Shown here piece by piece: positions 44,725 to 56,565 of a stretch of DNA of 64,000 nt. The notes under the pieces are model-generated. The model did no database searches. It had not been told where the DNA came from and saw only the letters and a program-made list of their open reading frames with translations. Numbering within the stretch: the first letter of the stretch is position 1; each line of letters opens with the position of its first letter. Both the position numbers and the translations under genes were made by a program. The DNA is from Selaginella moellendorffii (lineage: Eukaryota; Streptophyta; Lycopodiopsida; Selaginellales; Selaginellaceae), in contig NW_003314307.1 in NCBI RefSeq assembly GCF_000143415.4, positions 1,423,002 through 1,487,001 of the forward strand, given 5' to 3'.

Positions 44725-45925
44725 ATGGCTATGGCGACTGCTGGAGCAGCAGCATTCGCAGCGACTGGCCACGTCGTGGGAGGAGGAGCCACCTCCTCGT
44801 CCTCGTCTGCCGCCTCCGCTGCTCCATGCCGATCGTCCCTCTTCAAGGCATTCGACGCGAGGCTAGGAGCGTCCAAGATTTCCCACCTCCGCCGCCCCGC
44901 CGCGCGGATCCAACCTAGGAGAGCTTTCAGGAGCCTGGCTGCTAGCGCGGTGAGTCTAGCACTTTTCCATGGAGATTTCGACGCCTGCATTGTGGATTTT
45001 CCTCTTTTCTAGAGCTTGGATGTTCCATTGGTGGGAAACAAGGCTCCGGATTTCGAGGCCGAGTCGGTCTTCGATCAGGAATTCATCAAGGTATTCACGA
45101 GGAAAATGAAAGGTTCCTCTTTGCTGTGTTCTTATCTCTCCCATGTCTTCGCCGCAGGTCAAGCTTTCGGACTACTTGGGCAAGAAGTACGTCGTTTTGT
45201 TCTTCTATCCTTTGGACTTCACGTTCGTTTGCCCGACAGGTTGGTCGGTGACAATTGTGTTGGTTGGAAGATTTCTCCTAACTTTTTCTTTTCCTCCTGC
45301 TAGAAATCACCGCTTTCAGCGATCGTTACTCAGAATTTGAGAAGATCAACACGGAAGTGCTCGGAGTCTCTGTTGACAGTGTGGTACGTGGAACTTTTCT
45401 CTTTAATTTTCTTTGCTCTCTGGCTAACAAAAGGATGCTCTTGCAGTTTTCCCATCTGGCTTGGGTTCAAACCGAGAGAAAGTCGGGCGGCCTAGGCGAT
45501 TTGCGCTATCCCCTTGTTTCAGACATCTCCAAGTCGATCTCCAAGGCTTACAACGTACTCATCCCCGATCAGGTTCGTGACAAACTCCGTGTATACTTTG
45601 CGCAGATGACGTTCTCTGTGTGTCCAGGGAATTGCCCTCCGAGGCCTCTTCATCATTGACAAAGAAGGGATCATCCAACACGCTACCGTTAACAACCTTG
45701 CGATTGGAAGGAGTGTAGACGAGACCTTGAGAACGCTTCAGGTGACGAAAGCTCGGCTGAATGCGAGTTTTAAGTTTTGATCTTTTTCTTCATTGTTTCT
45801 TCTAGGCGGTCCAATACGTCCAGGACAATCCAGACGAGGTGTGCCCCGCCGGATGGAAGCCTGGCGACAAGTCAATGAAGCCCGATCCAAAGCTGAGCAA
45901 GGACTACTTCGCTGCTATAGCTTGA
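44725..45925 (+). CDS. Chloroplast 2-Cys peroxiredoxin
   Basis: Reduces hydrogen and alkyl peroxides with thioredoxin or NTRC electrons in the plastid stroma (family knowledge). Seven exons with short GT-AG introns. ATG 44725 opens an Ala/Ser/Arg-rich transit peptide of about 70 residues. The mature part begins [19 protein letters not shown]. The peroxidatic Cys is in [12 protein letters not shown] (about 45210-45238). [21 protein letters not shown] and [14 protein letters not shown] follow, and the resolving Cys is in [11 protein letters not shown] (Cys codon 45842). The C-terminus is [15 protein letters not shown]. The GGLG and YF motifs mark a hyperoxidation-sensitive typical 2-Cys enzyme. 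Length and order match plant BAS1 proteins. No damage seen. Gene symbol not assigned because plant names vary (BAS1/2-Cys Prx). Confidence 0.95.
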
Positions 45926-46090
45926 GCTCCCATGAGGCTCAAATAAACAGGTTTGTTTCGGTGGAATGCTCCCATGCAAGGAGATCTCGAGAGGCAAAAA
46001 GGGAGTTTTTGGTTTCTACATATTTGCAAGCTTACAAGATCACGACGTTGAATGCAGTGGAAGCGTCGTTTGCTCTAGTTCCTCGCTCTG

Positions 46091-46644
46091 CTAGATTTGT
46101 TTCTTGGCTTTGCCACTCCTGGGCTTGCCGGTGTTCACGTCCACCCCAAAAGCGCCGAGGCGTGCCGACAGCTTCGCGATCTCGCGCACTGCGCCATCAC
46201 TCACCGTGCTCTTGTCGCTCTCCAGCTCCTCAAACGCCGCCTCGAACGCATCCTGCCAGAAGCTGCCACTGCTCTTGTCCTCCTTGCTGCCGAAACGGTA
46301 GCCACTCCAGGCATGCCGCACAATCTTCTCTCGCATCTCCGCCTCCTGCCAAGATCCAAGCCTACATTGTCGATCCAAGCCAGCCACCACCACCCAAGAC
46401 AAAGCAAACCCACCAGTGGATCCACACTCGCCAATTCGTCCTCGTCGCCACCTCCTCCATGGTAGTGATCCATGGCCGCCAACAAGAAGCGGCTCGTCTG
46501 CGTGTGTGCTGCGGCGGACCATTTCCTGGCCAGGCCCAGCCCCGCGCTCCCCGACAGCATCGACCACACCGCCAGCAGCAGGATGATCGCCACTGCCCAC
46601 GCCTTGTAGCCGTGGTTCCTCGTCCACCACCCCACCTCCTTCAT
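46091..46644 (-). CDS. Small single-pass membrane protein, family unknown
   Basis: From ATG 46644 the frame reads a short basic/aromatic N-terminus, then a membrane segment (KAWAVAIILLLAVWSMLSG), then a Gly/Asp-rich linker. To remain in frame with the good C-terminal frame, an intron is needed, for example donor GTGGGT after about 46411 and acceptor CAG before GAGGCGGAG near 46344. The second exon gives EMREKIVRHAWSGYRFGSKED ... VREIAKLSARLGAFGVDVNTG and stops at 46091. The HAWSGYR phrase recalls the start of GH47 mannosidase catalytic domains, but the protein is far too short for one. Tail-to-tail with the peroxiredoxin gene, 165 bp apart. Confidence 0.5.
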
Positions 46645-46733
46645 CGCTTCTCCTTTCCCCTGTAACCTATCTCTTCTCTCTCACGCGTCGAAAACTTACA
46701 TATATTCACATCCTCCACAACACAAAACTTTCA

Positions 46734-49355
46734 CTATCTTCGTTCGCCACCACCGCTGCCGCCACCACTTCCAGGACCGCCTCTAGTCTTGCCTTCGAAC
46801 AGCTCGCCCAGCAAGCGATCCAAGTCGTCCGCCGTGTACTTGATGTACCTCTGCGTGTTCTTCCCATTCTCCAAAATGGCACTGCATTGCAGAGCATCCG
46901 TATCTTCCCTCGTGAACAAAACAAAAGAAAAAAATACCTGTAGCGTTTGATGAAACTCCGGTATGCTGGGAGTAGCACCTCGGCGACAGCCAGCCGCACC
47001 GCATCTCGCAGCTCCGCGTCTGGAATGGTCCATTGGGACTGCCGTTGATGAAGCTCCTCGAACAAAATGTTGAAGTTTTTGAACCTGTGTGAACTCTCAC
47101 CTTGACAACAAATAACAAGAAAGAAAACCACTCACAAACCTTTCTTTCAGCACGGCTCTGGATATCCCACTGCTGGTTCCGTCAGGAGCTCCTCCCGTAC
47201 TCATCCCGCTGCCTCCCGAAGAGGACGACAATCCCTGGCCACTGAGGTATTGAAGTAGCTGCAATACCCAGCCAAGTTCGCTTCAAGCAAGCCAGGAGAA
47301 AAAAACCAATACCTTTCCCCACGCTGTGCGCTGATATGCCTGAGCATGCTGCTGGACGATGCGGCGATGCCTTTGAATCCAGTCATCCCCGAGAAGGTCT
47401 TTAGCCTCCGACCTGCAGAGAGGTATGACTTTTAGCTCCCAAGGCTTGCTTGCTTGCTTGCTTGCTTATACCTTCGCACGGATTTAACCATGTAATGGAT
47501 GTTGTTCATGAGAAAGATATGCGTCAGAGCAGGGTCCTTGTACTGCTTCGCCTTAGAGTCAAGATTGTTCTGTAAAACGACCATAATTTTCGATGTCGCT
47601 GCTGCCAACCGGGAACTCGACACATCCTTGTCCTCCTCATCAAAGAGTTGCCTCAATGTGATTTGGTAGCTGCTCGAAACCACAGGAGACAAACAAACAG
47701 CAAGTTATGTCCAGCTACCAGAGGCAGATTAACCACTTACTCAAAGAGAAACTTGACATAGTTAATGACGTAACTCGTAAGCGGGTGGACCGTACCATCC
47801 TGGACAGCAGTTTTTGTTGCGTCTTTCTCCACAGCATCCAGAAAATCATCAAAGGTATCACGAGCAGTTTGTGCTAGCTTCTGAGTGAGACCAGCAGCTG
47901 CATCACGAACAGAAGCTGATGTCTCCCCTGCGAACATTGTTTTCATCTGCACAGCGCAGCCAATTAAGAAACCAGAGACGAGATGAGATACCTCCGGCAG
48001 AAGATCATGCATAGTCTCGAACATGTCCAGGAGCACAAAGAGCTTCTCAGGGGACTTTTTGCTCCTAGCAATGGCTTCGCCGGTGCTGCTCAGCACGCTG
48101 AAGCTGTTCTGAGTGATGTCTGCAAAACAAGCCTCTCTGTAAGGATCTAGGCCATCGAAGACTTGATTGCAGAGCTTCCATTCCGCTGCAAAGAGGAGTT
48201 TGACCTGTGTTTTTATCCTTCTCTTATGTTAAAGCGCAACAAAAATCTTCTCTCTCTATGGAAGAAAAAAATAAAAATGGAGACAAAAGAGAAAGCATGA
48301 CTTACAGCAGCGCGCATGTGTTGGATCCAGTTACCAATCTTTCCCTCCAGCACCTCCCACTGTAGCTTTTGGACGTCTTCTCGCGTGAGCTTCTCCACTC
48401 CTAGCTTACGGAGGCTCTGCTCCAATACAGATGCTCTCGCGTCTCTGCAAGGCAAAAACGAAGTCATGACGTAACAGTTTTCCCTTAGACCAAACCTGTA
48501 GGTTTTCAAGCATTGCTGGTGGTGACCAGAGCCGATCATGCGCTCAGCGATATCGTGCAACTGAGGGACAATCCTGGGGGGAAGTAGCATCGGAAGCACA
48601 ACCGCATCGTTGGTGGTGGCAGGAGCATCAGGTGTAGAATTGTCATGGTGCGCTGGGGCAGTCTTGGGCAAGGATTCCAAGAGCCGTGCTGGTTCCACCG
48701 GCTTGCTGCACAGAGGGAGCCAAGATGAGATGAGAAACGAGAATGAGAGAAACCAAAACCCGTGTCTTACCCGTGCTGGGAGAGGACAAGTTTGAGCTCT
48801 CCATTTAGCTTCTCCATGGCTTTGGAAAGAAGCGTACGTGCATGGGTGAGCGCAGCGTCGTCATTCTTAAAGCTGCGATTGTAAGTAAAGAACTCGATGT
48901 TACGCTTGATCTCATCCACGGCCGCGACGTAGCCTCCCAGATCCTCGCGAGGCCCTTTGAGGATCTTGGTTTCCACCTGACAGATAAACAGTGATTCTCT
49001 TTTCACTTCTCTCTCCTTGGAAAATGTCTTACCTGCCGCGACACATCAAAGCGCGTGAGAATCGCTTGAGCCGCCTTGAGCGTCTTGTCGATGTTGTGGT
49101 GGACAGTCCTGTACGAGTGCGTGCGCAGCTAGCGAGAGATCACGATGAGGAGGAATCGAGAGAGAGAGAGAGAGAGAGACGTTTCGATGAGAAATTTCTT
49201 ACCTGCGTGGGGCGCATGGCGGATTCCAGGCCCGACAGCCGCGCATCGAACGATCCCAGGATGCTCATCACGCTCTGCGTCACACTCTGGCTCCTGTGAA
49301 GGCTGTCGCGCAGCAGCAGCGCCGTCGCCGCCAGGGCGTCGCCATCCATCGCCAT
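46734..49355 (-). CDS. EXO70: Exocyst subunit EXO70 (EXO70A-like)
   Basis: Tethers secretory vesicles to the plasma membrane as part of the octameric exocyst (family knowledge). About 12 exons with short introns. First exon 49355 on: MAMDGDALAATALLLRDSL ... QSVMSILGSFDARLSGLE. Next exons contain HHNIDKTLKAAQAILTRFD and EDLGGYVAAVDEIKRNIEFF. Central part: IVPQLHDIAERMIGSGHHQ, then LRKLGVEKLTREDVQKLQWE. The Exo70 core follows: AEWKLCNQVFDGLDPYREACF, HPLTSYVINYVKFL, ALTHIFLMNNIHYMVKSVR, FNILFEELHQRQSQW, LLPAYRSFIKRY. It ends KYTADDLDRLLGELFEGK with a Gly-rich tail. Intron-containing structure and sequence favour the ancestral EXO70A type rather than intronless B-I types. No frameshift is needed. 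Start shared closely with the divergent PPR gene. Confidence 0.93.
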
Positions 49356-49389
49356 TCCCCTGTTCTCCCCTAACCTAGATAGGGTTTAT
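49356..49389. promoter_or_regulatory. Very short EXO70/PPR divergent spacer
   Basis: Only 34 bp separate the EXO70 ATG (49355, minus) from the first in-frame PPR ATG (49390, plus). It includes CCTAACCTAGATAGGGTTT. Even if the PPR uses the next ATG (49450), promoters must overlap the opposite gene's leader or coding DNA. Confidence 0.6.
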
Positions 49390-51135
49390 TTGGAGCCAAG
49401 GGAAGAAAAGGTACTACCAAGAAAAAAAGAGGAGTGGGAGCACTCATGGATGAAGATGGACACAGTTGCGCTCCAGGCCATGATCCGGAGCTGTGGCCAC
49501 GCCAAGGATTTGGCGCAAGCGCGCCGGCTCCACGCCTTGGTCGTCCAGCAGCACCAAAATCAAGATCACCAGCAGCAAGTGCGCTTCCACTTGAACCTCC
49601 TCATGGAAATGTATGGCAAGTGTGGAAGCGCCGACGATGCGGCGGCCATCTTCTCGACCCTGCCTCGCCCCAATCTCTTCTCCTGGACAATCCTCCTCAC
49701 GGCATTTGCCAGAAACGGGCATGTCCTGCAGGCGCGAGAGGTGTTTGACGCAATGCCCAGGCGCGACATTGTGGCCTGGAACGCGCTTCTTGCAGCATCT
49801 TCGTCTACAGATCGCCTTGAACAAGCTGAGAAAGTTCACTCGAAAATGCCGCATTGGAACGCATCTTCATGGAATGCCCTCGTTGCAGCAAATGCCGAGG
49901 CTGGGCATTTGTCTCAGGCAGCAAAGCTGCTCCACGCTATGCCCCAGCCGAACACGATCTCCTGGACAGTTATGATGGGAGCCTACGCGCGCGCCGGGAT
50001 AACGGATCTCTCTGTGGCCATCTTTGACGAGTGCATTCCCTCGGGGCGCGACGTGGTGGCCTGGAACGCACTGGTAATGGCATATGCCGCGGCGGGGCAA
50101 GACGGGCATGCCGCGCGGACCTTCGGCTGCATGCCGTGGCACGACCAGGTGGCCTGCAACGTCATGCTGCACGCCCACTGCGCGGCGGGCAGGATGGGCG
50201 ACGCCGCGCGCTTCTTCCACACGGCCATGCTGACGCACGACACGGTGTCGTGGAACGTGCTGCTGCACGGGTATGTGCGGCTGGGTCAGCTGGAGGATGC
50301 CCAGCGGGTGTTTGACGCCACGCCGCGCAAGGACGCCGCGTCATGGACCGCCATGCTTACCGCCTACGGCTCTGCGGGGCGCGTGGATACCGCACGGCGT
50401 CTGTTCGACGCCATACCGCGCGGCACGCGGACTGTCATCACCTGGAACTCGATGCTCGGCTTCTTTGCCGACAACGTCGCCACCTTCACGTCCTTCCGCC
50501 AGAGGATGCCCGCTTGGGATACAACCACTTGGAACGTCACTGTGGCTGCGCTTGCTCGCGCTGGACAGCTCCAACAAGCAATGGAAATGTTTGAATCGAC
50601 ACCACAAAAGAACCAGCTCTCTTGGAATGCTGTTGTTGCAGCAAATGCCCAAGCCGGGCATCTGAATAAAGCCGAACAGTTTTTGGCTCTCGCCCCGGCT
50701 CCCACTACTAACACCTGGAATGGCCTTATTGCCGGCTATGCCCGCCACAGCCACACCACTACCGCGTTCCACCGCTTCCGTGACATGCTACTGTGCGGCA
50801 TACCGCCCGATAACATTACCTTTGTGTGCTTGCTGGTGGCATGCAGCCACGTCGGGCTTACCGCCGCGGCATGCCGGCTCTTCCGCTCCATGCAAACCGA
50901 CTGGCAAATCACTCCCACGCCCGACCACCACAGCTGCATTGTCGATAGCATCGCGCGATCCGGCCAGCTTGTGCTCGCACAAGAACTTGTCGAGTCACTC
51001 CCGCAGTATCGCCCATCAGTCGTCTCGCTTGTATCCGCCACGGCCATGCATTGTGACGACAAAGTCTTACAGGGCGTCTTGTCACGCTCCGCTTTCTCTC
51101 CTATCTCCTATTATTCAACATATATGTCAGTATGA
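49390..51135 (+). CDS. Pentatricopeptide repeat protein, PLS-type without DYW
   Basis: Intronless 581-residue frame with about 12-13 PPR motifs of mainly 31-residue S type: repeated xxWNALVAANAxAGxLxQAxxLFxxMP pattern from about residue 90 to 500 (e.g. FSWTILLTAFARNGHVLQA, ITWNSMLGFFAD, NTWNGLIAGYARHSH). Then an L-type repeat, PPDNITFVCLLVACSHVGL. The protein ends shortly after, without an E or DYW domain. PPR proteins of this class bind organelle RNA, usually for C-to-U editing or processing (family knowledge). No convincing targeting peptide at the first ATG (MEPREEKVLPRKK); the next, at 49450 (MKMDTVALQAM), is an equally plausible start. High GC and lack of introns are usual for plant PPR genes. 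Convergent with the proton-ATPase gene, 111 bp apart. Confidence 0.92.
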   Translation: MEPREEKVLPRKKEEWEHSWMKMDTVALQAMIRSCGHAKDLAQARRLHALVVQQHQNQDHQQQVRFHLNLLMEMYGKCGSADDAAAIFSTLPRPNLFSWTILLTAFARNGHVLQAREVFDAMPRRDIVAWNALLAASSSTDRLEQAEKVHSKMPHWNASSWNALVAANAEAGHLSQAAKLLHAMPQPNTISWTVMMGAYARAGITDLSVAIFDECIPSGRDVVAWNALVMAYAAAGQDGHAARTFGCMPWHDQVACNVMLHAHCAAGRMGDAARFFHTAMLTHDTVSWNVLLHGYVRLGQLEDAQRVFDATPRKDAASWTAMLTAYGSAGRVDTARRLFDAIPRGTRTVITWNSMLGFFADNVATFTSFRQRMPAWDTTTWNVTVAALARAGQLQQAMEMFESTPQKNQLSWNAVVAANAQAGHLNKAEQFLALAPAPTTNTWNGLIAGYARHSHTTTAFHRFRDMLLCGIPPDNITFVCLLVACSHVGLTAAACRLFRSMQTDWQITPTPDHHSCIVDSIARSGQLVLAQELVESLPQYRPSVVSLVSATAMHCDDKVLQGVLSRSAFSPISYYSTYMSV

Positions 51136-51246
51136 TAATTGTCCAAACGCTACAAACCACCATAGCTGTGCTAGCTAGCTCACTAGCATCACTGGAAATA
51201 TATCCACATTCCACTACTATCGCGTCGCTCACTCGATCGATCGCCT

Positions 51247-54200
51247 CTAGACAGTGTAGGCCTGCTGGATGGTGTTGATGTCCAAACCTTTCAACCTCAC
51301 TACAGATTCGACGTGACCCTTTAAAGTGTGAAGCTCTCTCAACCTGCATCCGCGGCTTAGCCTTGACACACAAAAAACAAAGGAAAAACAGAAAAGTACC
51401 TTGCAATCTCGGCTCTCCTTAAAGCCTGCTCGGCCATGTCTGACGTCTCTTTGTGAGTACCCTTCTCGGGTATCTTGAAGTCCGGTGGCTGGAGCCCGTG
51501 TAGAGTTCGTTGCGCCTGAGCCCACTTCACTTCCCGAGCCTCCCTTCCGAAGTCTTTTTGGCGCGTAAAAGCAGTCTGGAACACACCAAAATGGAAATAG
51601 TCAGTCTCCCGCCAGGCAAAGGTATAACACTACTTACTCTTTGCTCGAATAGAAGCTCCCATGCTCTGCCACTTAGTATGTAACGCACAGCGAACTTGAT
51701 AACATCCAGAGGGAAGTAGAAGACGATGTTGTATAGCCATATAACACCGGCCCAACCCCAGCCAATTCCCTCCACAAAGGCAAAGCCCCAGTTGGCGTAC
51801 ACGGCAATAAAAGTCGCAATCTGACAATAACATCGCTCGCTCAATCCGAACCAAAATCAAAATTGTGTAACTTACCAGCTGGGCAATAAGAAACGCCACA
51901 ACGAGAAGAAATCCAGGCCTTTCCATGAAGGACCAGCTTCTCGACCTCGTGACGAAAATCAGAGCCTGGCTTACGATACTAACTTGCAAATAGATGGCCG
52001 AATGCATTTTGTTGGCATCGCTTCCAATGTGAGGAACGTGGAAATGGTCCTAAAAGAAAAGAATTTAGCATTGATACTGAAACACAAGTCTACTTACAGG
52101 GAAAAAGGTAGTCTGGTCTGCCAGCCAGTAGAAAATGACTGTCATAAGCGCAAGGTAACTGCCGATCACAACTCCTGTCGCAAAAATCTCCGAGAGCTTC
52201 CAACTGTCAGGCAAAGGAGATGGTTTCACTCTGTCCTTGGAGATGGTCATGATTGTGCCTGCCCAGCAACAGCAAGGTCATAGACAGCGAAGAGAAATCT
52301 TTTACGTACCATCGTTCAATATTGCAATGATTAGCACCATGAATGGGGGAAAATCGAACTTCCATATCAACGCCAGCAGCATAAAACCAAGCTAACGAAG
52401 AAAAACATGTGTATCAAAATCCTTTGAAACAAAGAAAAGTGCATACTTACCACTATCCTTATAGTGATGGATACGGCATAAATCTGTAAAACCACACATA
52501 AGCTAACAAGAGATCATCGAATGTATCAAAACTTACAGTATAGTTCTTCATCCTCTGAAAAATCGCGCGACTTGTTAGCACGGCGCTTATTATCACGCTC
52601 AGGCCAGGTTCTGTCAGGACTATATCTGAAGCACCCCTTGCTGCATCTGTTGCATCTGCCACTGCAATTCCTATATCTGCCTTCTTCAGAGCAGGCGCAT
52701 CATTGACACCATCACCAGTCATTCCACATATATGCTTCTTCATTTGCAAACGCTTTACTATCTCGTACTTGTGCTCTGCACATGAGAAAGGTAACATAGT
52801 TGGCTTCAGCAAATAACAAGATTACCTGGAAATACCCCCGCAAATCCATCGGCTTTTTCAATCAGTTCGTCAATTGGCAATCCTTCAAATGCCTCCCCTT
52901 TGCTTTGTCCAAGAAGCGAAGATGACGGATACATGTTAGTGCCCATGCCAAGACGTCGGCCAGTTTCTTTTCCAATAGCAAGCTGGTCCCCTGACGGTAG
53001 TGACACGTAAAAAACCAGCACCAGAATGCTCAAGAACAGACGTACCAGTTATCATCTTTACGTTGACCCCAAGATTCAGGGCCCTACGAATAGTCTCGGC
53101 GCTGTCATGCCGAGGAGGATCAAACAAAGGCATTAAGCCTACAAATTGCCATGGACCCCCTGGACTCTCTTTGTTGCCCTCGGGAACGTCCTGTAAGTAC
53201 ATATGCTGTTAGCAGCCAACAGTCCAACATTCCATTACCTGGCATGCGACTGCAAGAGAGCGAAGGCCACGCTCAGCAAATTTGTCAATGACGGCGTGCA
53301 CCCTTTGAGCAATCTCAACCTTATTGTAAGAAAGATCTAATATCTGCATATAAGCCCACGGCTTAGAGCTGCAACCAAACAAAATAGAGAAAACACCTGC
53401 TCGGGTGCGCCTTTGCTTGCTCTGTGCATCTTCCCGTCAGAGTCAATATAAGTCAGAGCAGTACGCTTATCCGTAGGATTAAATGGAAGAAAGTGAACTT
53501 CCTCAATACCAGCACGGGCCTAAGCAGTTTACATCATAAGAAAACAGTAGGAAACAAAACCGATAACGTACCTCTTTTGGATCAGCAAGCGTACCGACAA
53601 CAGCTGCGTCAATGGCATCTTGATTTTCCATCCTTGACGCTCTAGCAGCAAGTAGCAAAACGTAATCTTTGTCGTATCCTTTTGCAAAAACCTGTGCAGA
53701 ACGAACACAGCACTTAAAAACGTTCAGTCTTGGATAAAACTTAAGTACCTCCACGAGATTCTTGTCGACGGTTAGCTTATTCAAAGTTAAGGTGCCGGTC
53801 TTGTCACTGCAAAGGACATCCATTCCTGCCATCTCCTCTATTGCAGTCATTCGCTTAGTAATAGCACCCTGACCAAACACATGCCCATTGTCAGCATTCC
53901 TGATCACTAGCTTCTTACCTGCTGCGCAAGCCGGTGAGAGCCAATTGCCATTGTCACGGAGAGAACAGTGGGCATAGCGATGGGGATGCCTCCAATCAAA
54001 AGTACCAGCAGGTTGTCAATCCCGGACCTGTAGGTTCTATGTTGGATGGGGTACATTACTATAAGTTCGATAACCATTCCAATCGCAATGGAGCATATGC
54101 AGAAGTTTCCGATTGCTGTAAGAACCTGCGAGAGAAAGAAAACAATGAAAAAACGATTTTAGAGAGAAAAAAAAACATAAAAAGGAAAGGATATTACCTT

Positions 54201-55261
54201 CTGGAAATGACCGACTTGATTTGTAGTGTCTACCAGATGTGCAGCCTTTCCAAAGAAAGTGTGAACCCCCGTCCCTATCACAACTGCCTCAATCTCTCCT
54301 TGCTTGCATGTCGACCCCGAGTAAACTTCGTCGCCAGGATACTTGGTAACAGGTAGAGATTCGCCTGTAAGCGCGGACTGCAAGTCAAAAACATGCGCAA
54401 ACCATTAGAGTCGTAAGGTGACGTTTGTTCTGCGTACCTGGTCTATTTTGAGAGGGTCTCCTTCAAGTAAACGGGCGTCCGCTGGAACGATATCTCCCAA
54501 CTTGATGCTTACAATGTCACCGGGAACTAAAATACTGGCATCCTGCTCGCCCCATCGACCGTCTCGCAACACCTGAAAGAAACATAGAAGAGAAATAGAA
54601 AGGACAAGAAAGTCACGAGCTGCTTAAGACAGAAAGTACAACTAAACTATGCTTACCTTAGTCTTTGGTGCAAGACGCGCCATTAAGGCCGCCGCCGCAT
54701 TTCCAGCGTTGTTTTCTTCAATGAAGCTTATGGTTGAGTTAATGACGAGCAATGCTATGATCCCAACGAAGTCTTGCCAGTCGGGCGGCCGATTCTGTCA
54801 AGGGCGGCATACATATCAAGCAGGCTAGAAACAAGACAGTACTCACGTCTCCGTTAGCGAGAGCTATGGCCATCACTGCTGCAGCTTCCATCACCCAAGA
54901 CAAAGGATTCCACATGAATCCCAGGAACTTAAAAAACTTGCTCTCCTGCAATGCAAAGTGCCAGTTATATTCCTCATCACTTGGTGTTAAGAGGCATGCT
55001 ACAAACCTGCTTCTCCTCTAGCCTGTTATGACCAAAAATTTTGAGGCGCTCCTCGCCCTCTTCGCTCGTCAGACCTTTCCTCGTGCATCGCAGTTGATCA
55101 AAGACCTCCTCAATGGGAATGTTTTCCTGGCAGCAGCAAACCAAAGAGATTATCGATTTTCCATCACCCCAGAGGAAAGATTTCCTACCAGATCAACGGC
55201 CTCCTTGTTAATGGCCTCGAGCATTGCAGCCTTGCTGGGCTTCTCTACGTCGTTCTCCATT
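51247..55261 (-). CDS. Plasma-membrane P-type H+-ATPase (P3A), YTV C-terminus
   Basis: Pumps protons out of the cell using ATP, energising secondary transport (family knowledge). About 20 exons with short introns. ATG 55261: [20 protein letters not shown]. Landmarks in order: [71 protein letters not shown]; the PEGL-equivalent membrane block [19 protein letters not shown]; phosphorylation site [13 protein letters not shown] (Asp codon 53803-53805); [42 protein letters not shown]; six C-terminal membrane spans; and an autoinhibitory tail with [13 protein letters not shown]. It ends QQAYTV, so the penultimate Thr is present: the 14-3-3-binding, phosphorylation-regulated type. All catalytic motifs are intact and no frame damage was seen. 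Confidence 0.96.
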
Positions 55262-56565
55262 CTCCGTGAAAAGCAAGCCCCAAAATCACCTCAATTTCTT
55301 CGGGAGATCGGTGCCACGATTCAAGCTTTATCTCTGCCGCCTAGGCGCCGCAGAGGCGCCGTGCGAGCGGAGGGGCGATTCCGAGCGGCGATTCCCAAAT
55401 ATTCTAACTAGCTGCTTAGCTCGATGCGAGACGCGGCGCCGCAGATCGGCATCCAGTGCATGGCCGAGACAAAGAAATCCTCCAGTAGCGGCTCGAGCAG
55501 CAGCCAGAGCTTGCGCGCATTGGAGGAACCCTGCTGCTGCCTCCCTCAATTGAAAAGCCTGACACCCAGTGCCGGATCCAACGGCCAGGATTCTTCGCGA
55601 TTGCAGGCCGGAATGGCCAGCAGATACGGAATGCACGGTCGGCCGGGATCAGGCGCACTCACACGCACACGAACCAGAGCAAAAGTGGGATATAGCCTAT
55701 AGCATCCAGCTAAAATGCCCACTACTCCAGCTAGCTGGCTCCTCCGCTAAAACCCGCGCCGCCTCCATATCTGGCCGGACGCGCCCTTGGAGGCCCAGCG
55801 AGATAGCGGTCGATCCAGCAACTACACCGCCACGCCGCTACATCTAGCAACGCAAGTCGTTAAAGGAAGAAGACTGAGGTGAGGTACGTACCTTCTTCTT
55901 AAAAGGCAGGCCACCAAACACCAAACAAATTGTTCCATCCTCCAATCGCCATGTAGGCTATGGTCCACGCCATGCCATGCCATGGCATCCCATTTCTTAC
56001 ATCTGTTTCTTGTTGACTTGTCTCCTCTCGTACTTGTGCGTGTCCTCCGTGCGTCCGGCCCGTACTTGACCGTGCATGGCATGGCATGTGTATGGCCATG
56101 ATGCCCATGTGCATGGCCATGTGCCGCATTCCCTGTCCTAACGTTACTGTCTGGGTGTAATCGATTAATATGCTCTCCTTTTGCTTTCGTTTGAAAAGAA
56201 GGGAAGACGATAGGGAGAAGGATTGACCCGAAATTTTTCACGGTCTCGCATATTAAATGAGAGAGCAGGAAGAGACGTCGCAGACAACACCACGGGCTTT
56301 GTCTGACTGCCGCTTCTAGAGGATGGGACGAATTACCTCTTTAATTTATATGATGATACTTATGCCCAGCCAGGGCAACTACGTGGTTGGCAGCATTGCA
56401 CGACCGGCGATGACAATGCCCCAGCGAGGCAATCACGCAATAGCACCAGCCAGCCAGCCCTGGTGGAATGAGGTGCCCATGATAATACCCCCGCCCCACC
56501 TCACCCACATTCGCGCCTGGATGCCGTTCAAGCGCCGGGGCTAGGGTTTATCCAAGATCTGGGCT
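55262..56565. other. Divergent promoter region between H+-ATPase and ABM-protein genes
   Basis: 1.3 kb without a supported gene. 55262-55860 is GC-rich and likely holds the leader (possibly with introns) of the ATPase gene. 55970-56130 has clustered GGCATG / CATGCC words (GCCATGCCATGCCATGG and similar), giving local inverted and direct repeats. The short frames here have no recognisable domain. Confidence 0.5.

Noticed and set aside
45793-46665. 290-codon plus-strand frame downstream of the peroxiredoxin exons
   Set aside because: Its start overlaps the last peroxiredoxin exon in another frame and its end is antisense to the small membrane-protein gene. Composition is Pro/Arg/His-rich as expected for a shadow frame.
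50341-50772. Minus-strand frames of 110-145 codons opposite the PPR gene
   Set aside because: Shadows of GC-rich repetitive PPR coding DNA; no domain.
55960-56130. Clustered CATGCC/GGCATG words as a possible satellite or structured RNA
   Set aside because: Irregular spacing, only a handful of units, and no stable long hairpin apparent by eye. Treated as simple local sequence.
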